From positions 62,001-126,000 of the forward strand of contig NZ_SMFL01000010.1 in assembly GCF_004349265.1 (NCBI RefSeq): DNA of 64,000 bases, in the 5' to 3' direction. The notes under the pieces were generated by a model. It saw only the letters and a list, made by a program, of their open reading frames with translations, ran no database searches and was not told the DNA's origin. A program made the position numbers and the translations under genes. Shown here piece by piece: positions 61,332 through 64,000 of this stretch (its first letter is position 1; every line of letters begins with the position of its first letter). This stretch comes from Dyadobacter psychrotolerans. GTDB lineage: Bacteria > Bacteroidota > Bacteroidia > Cytophagales > Spirosomataceae.

Positions 61332-63509
61332 TTATATATTTTTACCCATCTCCGGATCACTCACACCATTTTTGCCTGTTTCCACCCGGCCTGCAAACCT
61401 GCGCTGATAATTCCTATCTCCGGAAATGGTTGCCGTGAAATCGTACCAGTTACCGCTTTTATCCAACAGCCAGGTTTTTTCAGAGGTTGATTTTAATGTC
61501 CAGGGACCATCGTTCCGGTAAGCATTTGATGTTATAGTCAGCACGTCCGAAGTCTTATTTCCAATAACCTTTAAAGTGATGGCACCTTTCACAGGAACAT
61601 AAACAATTTTCACTTCCGGTTCAGGCTGATCTGCATTTCCTGAAAAAGACCGGAAATAACCATTTGGTCCAAAAACTTCCAGCGAGTACGCTCCAATGTT
61701 TTCGTCAACATTCCAGTCGTCAGTTAACATTTTACCTGCTTCCACGGTGTAGCGGCGGGGAATTCTATTGAGATGTAAAAGATCGTAAACATGGAAAACT
61801 GCCCCTGCCTTCCCTGTATTTTCAAAGTGAAGCCTGAGTTTTCCCTTTGAAATGACTGTTGCATGCGTGTGCAGCTCATAAGGCAAAGCCCGCGAAAACC
61901 GTGTTCCTTTCTCCTGATATAATCTTGCAGGAATGTCTGGTGCTGATGCCCGCGGCAGCGATTTTGAAGATTCTTCTATTTCCCTGTATTTGCTCGTATC
62001 GGGTAATTTTGGAAAAACAGGATCATTGGGGTTAATGAAATCAAAAGCCGAAGTAAGGTCGCCGCTTATCGCCCGGTGCCATGGACTGATCGCAGGGATT
62101 GATACACCAAACCGCTTCTCAATGAACTGCCCGACAGAAGTATGATCAGTTACCTGAGAATCCACCCAGCCACCTTTGCTCCATGGCGAAATGATATACA
62201 TGGGCACACGGGGGCCCATTCCCCACGGCCTTATATTTCCTGAAATGGTATCTCTTTTGTCCTGATAAAACCGGGTTCGCTGCGTACTGCCAGCCTGAAA
62301 TGGATCCGGAAATTTCTCCGTTCCATGTTGGTTGTTGAAATACATTCCCGCAAGATCCATCGTAGATTTTCCCGCCAGAGATCCGTCCAAATTATATGAA
62401 GGCACAGCCGGTGCAGGCAGGTGATCGAATAAACCATCGTTTTCATCAAAGGTTAAAAAGAAAACGGTTTTACTCCAGACTTCCGGGTTGGAAGTGATTG
62501 CTTTTAAAACCTGTTGTGTAAAGTCCCCTCCTCTTGTCGGACTGGAAGGACCGCTGGGATGTTCAGATGCACTTTGGGACGGAAGTATCCAGCTAATCTG
62601 CGGCAAAGTTTTATTTTTTACGTGTGTGGTCAGGTCATCCAGAGACCAGTGTTTCATTCCGTTTTCGTAAATGGGGGAACCGGGTTTGGCAGTTCTAAAA
62701 CTTTCAAAAGCCAGACAGCCATGCATGGCCCCCTGCCAGTTATCATTCGGATCCTGATAAATACGCCAGCTTATCCCTGCCTTTTCCAGCACATCCGGAA
62801 TTGTATCCCACTTAAATGATGAACCGCGGTAAGTATAACCCGGCTCAGGCATGTTTCCCGGCTTTTCGGTACCTGCCACATGCTCGGGCCAGCACCGCAG
62901 GTTTACAGGTTCAGAGTCTGCATCCGTACAATTTATTCCGGCAGCTCTTTTTTCAGGGTTGAAGTTTGAACCAGACCAAAACATAATCCTGTTTGGATCT
63001 GTGCCGGTTGCTACCGAACAATGATAGGCATCTGAAATGGTGAAAGATTCAGCAAGTGCATATTGAAACGGAATTTCTTCACGGGTGTAATAAGCCATTG
63101 AATACGGAGTCTTGAACATAGGCCAGAAGCCGTATTTTCCCTGGTTCCATGCGGCCTGGGTATCCGGAAAATCATGTGGCGTTCCATTAATCAAAGCTGC
63201 ATTAACCGTTTTTTTATCGGCGCGGTAAGGAGCTATTTCTCTTTTTCCATCCGACTGCAGAAAAACACGTTTGCCGCTCTCCAGGGGAATAGGAAAACGG
63301 TCACCAAAACCGCGAACTCCTTTCATGGAACCAAAATAATGGTCAAAGGAGCGGTTTTCCTGCATCAGGATCACAATGTGTTCAACATCTTTAATTGACT
63401 TGCTGAGATTGTGCGCATCCACAGCAAGCGCTTTTCGAATGAGCGGAGGCAGCATATTGAGAGCGGCGCCTGCAGTGGCCGACATACGGAGGAATTTGCG
63501 ACGATTCAT
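61332..63509 (-). CDS. Phosphocholine-specific phospholipase C family protein (Tat-exported)
   Basis: A 725-residue exported enzyme of the bacterial phospholipase C/acid phosphatase superfamily, hydrolysing phosphatidylcholine-type lipids into diacylglycerol and phosphocholine in characterised homologues. The twin-arginine signal is MNRRKFLRMSATAGAALNML. Catalytic-metal motifs: EHIVILMQENRSFDHYFGSM (about 43-62), CSVATGTDPNRIMFWSG, the FLTFDENDGLFDHLPAPAVP block, and RVPMYIISPWSKGGWVDSQV with DHTSVGQFIEKRFG. Two C-terminal domains (about 500-700) of the DUF756 type (YELHTHATVISKGKLRLHFE, LEVFGPNGYFRSFSG) match the PC-PLC layout and length. Which phospholipid it prefers is not shown by sequence. 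Confidence 0.92.
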   Translation of the reverse strand: MNRRKFLRMSATAGAALNMLPPLIRKALAVDAHNLSKSIKDVEHIVILMQENRSFDHYFGSMKGVRGFGDRFPIPLESGKRVFLQSDGKREIAPYRADKKTVNAALINGTPHDFPDTQAAWNQGKYGFWPMFKTPYSMAYYTREEIPFQYALAESFTISDAYHCSVATGTDPNRIMFWSGSNFNPEKRAAGINCTDADSEPVNLRCWPEHVAGTEKPGNMPEPGYTYRGSSFKWDTIPDVLEKAGISWRIYQDPNDNWQGAMHGCLAFESFRTAKPGSPIYENGMKHWSLDDLTTHVKNKTLPQISWILPSQSASEHPSGPSSPTRGGDFTQQVLKAITSNPEVWSKTVFFLTFDENDGLFDHLPAPAVPSYNLDGSLAGKSTMDLAGMYFNNQHGTEKFPDPFQAGSTQRTRFYQDKRDTISGNIRPWGMGPRVPMYIISPWSKGGWVDSQVTDHTSVGQFIEKRFGVSIPAISPWHRAISGDLTSAFDFINPNDPVFPKLPDTSKYREIEESSKSLPRASAPDIPARLYQEKGTRFSRALPYELHTHATVISKGKLRLHFENTGKAGAVFHVYDLLHLNRIPRRYTVEAGKMLTDDWNVDENIGAYSLEVFGPNGYFRSFSGNADQPEPEVKIVYVPVKGAITLKVIGNKTSDVLTITSNAYRNDGPWTLKSTSEKTWLLDKSGNWYDFTATISGDRNYQRRFAGRVETGKNGVSDPEMGKNI

Positions 63510-63608
63510 GAAGATGTCCCGTTTTGGTAATGGGTAACTTCAAAAAAAGCCGGTTTTACACAAATTATACTGCCAGCCGGAGATTACGAAATCGTAAAGT
63601 AATGTGTA

Positions 63609-64000
63609 TTATTTCTTTACGGCTTGCTCCAAAATATCGAGTGCCCTTTTCATTTCAACTTCATCAAGATTTCCAAAACCCAGCCTGACGGCACTGAGTT
63701 TCCCCGTCTGAAACAAAAGAGTTTGGGGTAAATGAAGATCTTTCTTAAGACACTCCCGGCTTACTTTCATAAGGTTGATATCCTTTCGCCATTCTGTCCA
63801 AACGGCCAGACCTCCGGGTGGCAGGCTATGTATAAGCTCATTTTCAAACTTGTCTTTCAGTAAACTGCAAAGCAAATCTCGGCGTTCATGATAAACCTTT
63901 TGCGCCTTTTTCAGATGTCTTTGAATTTCACCTTCGCGCAGCATTTCTCCCAATGCCTGTTCCATCATCAAATCACCCTGACGGTCAATAATTCGTCTCA
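63609..64000 (-). CDS. MocR/PdxR-type GntR regulator with aminotransferase domain, C-terminal part
   Basis: The frame stays open through the right edge of the window, so only the C-terminal 130 residues are seen. Reading inward from the edge: RRIIDRQGDLMMEQALGEML, then REGEIQRHLKKAQKVYHERR and SLPPGGLAVWTEWRKDINLM, ending DEVEMKRALDILEQAVKK. The HLKKAQKVYHERRDLL and PPGGLAVW patterns are those of the fold-type I aminotransferase domain of MocR regulators such as PdxR, which sense PLP. The N-terminal winged helix and PLP lysine are outside the window. A shorter frame beginning at a TTG inside this region should not be taken as the start. Confidence 0.85.
   Translation of the reverse strand, partial: RRIIDRQGDLMMEQALGEMLREGEIQRHLKKAQKVYHERRDLLCSLLKDKFENELIHSLPPGGLAVWTEWRKDINLMKVSRECLKKDLHLPQTLLFQTGKLSAVRLGFGNLDEVEMKRALDILEQAVKK

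Noticed and set aside
63584..63597. TTACGA-AA-TCGTAA palindrome between the phospholipase C and MocR-type genes
   Set aside because: Short, AT-rich and single; it could be an operator but chance occurrence is too likely to list it as a feature.
1..64000. CRISPR array, tRNA, rRNA or insertion sequence
   Set aside because: No regularly spaced identical repeats, no cloverleaf with a T-loop GGTTCRA core, and no transposase gene were found on reading either strand.

Overview
The window looks like chromosomal DNA from a Bacteroidota bacterium of the Cytophagales, most likely Dyadobacter or a close relative. This rests on gene content: two SusC/SusD pairs, a TonB receptor with an STN domain followed by a DUF4249 lipoprotein, a PorP/SprF protein beside a PKD protein with a gliding-motility type C-terminal domain, a PorV/PorQ-family protein, a eukaryote-like NrdB and a scarcity of Shine-Dalgarno sites. 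The genus is an inference. I found no rRNA, tRNA, CRISPR array, insertion sequence or phage.

Layout. 1-2.2 kb: threonine catabolism (tdh and the start of kbl) divergent from an Lrp/AsnC regulator, with a palindromic candidate operator between them. 2.2-4.3 kb: three small unrecognised envelope proteins. 4.3-11.4 kb: a tight four-gene minus-strand operon (unknown secreted protein, STN-TonB receptor, DUF4249 lipoprotein, and an MG2 protein carrying a TonB-plug-like segment without a barrel). 11.6-19.7 kb: a sugar-nucleotide epimerase, HMG-CoA lyase, a PorV/PorQ-family protein, an unknown protein, thymidine kinase and uvrA, separated by intergenic hairpin repeats. 20-31.7 kb: two SusCD systems facing each other, the second followed by a secreted M20 amidohydrolase. 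31.7-33.4 kb: a gene-poor AT-rich stretch, a 54-residue HigA-N-terminus-like protein and a VapBC-like toxin-antitoxin pair. 33.5-41 kb: YigZ, an MFS exporter, CorA, two glycosyltransferases, nrdB, recX and a phosphoesterase. 41-47 kb: a type IX secretion adhesin/PorP pair and tyrS. 47-48.7 kb: a small accessory patch (BRO-N/DinD-like protein and a Uma2 nuclease). 48.7-64 kb: queA, a PduO-type adenosyltransferase, ilvE, a cupin, DUF72, a propeller/helical-barrel fusion, a VOC protein, an AI-2E transporter, an ABC1 kinase with a TetR regulator, GNAT, a phosphocholine-type phospholipase C and the end of a MocR-type regulator.

Much of the window concerns outer-membrane uptake and surface export. 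The two SusCD pairs and the STN-TonB operon are three independent TonB-energised import systems of unknown substrate. The PKD/PorP pair and the PorV/PorQ-family protein point to a type IX secretion system encoded elsewhere. The most unusual items are the barrel-less plug segment in the MG2 protein, the SusCD-M20 operon, the propeller/helical-barrel fusion, and two families of intergenic palindromic repeats (one with a CCTGTTTATAGAA core, one with a GTCCGACGGC stem). I saw no clear multi-gene defence system beyond the toxin-antitoxin pair.
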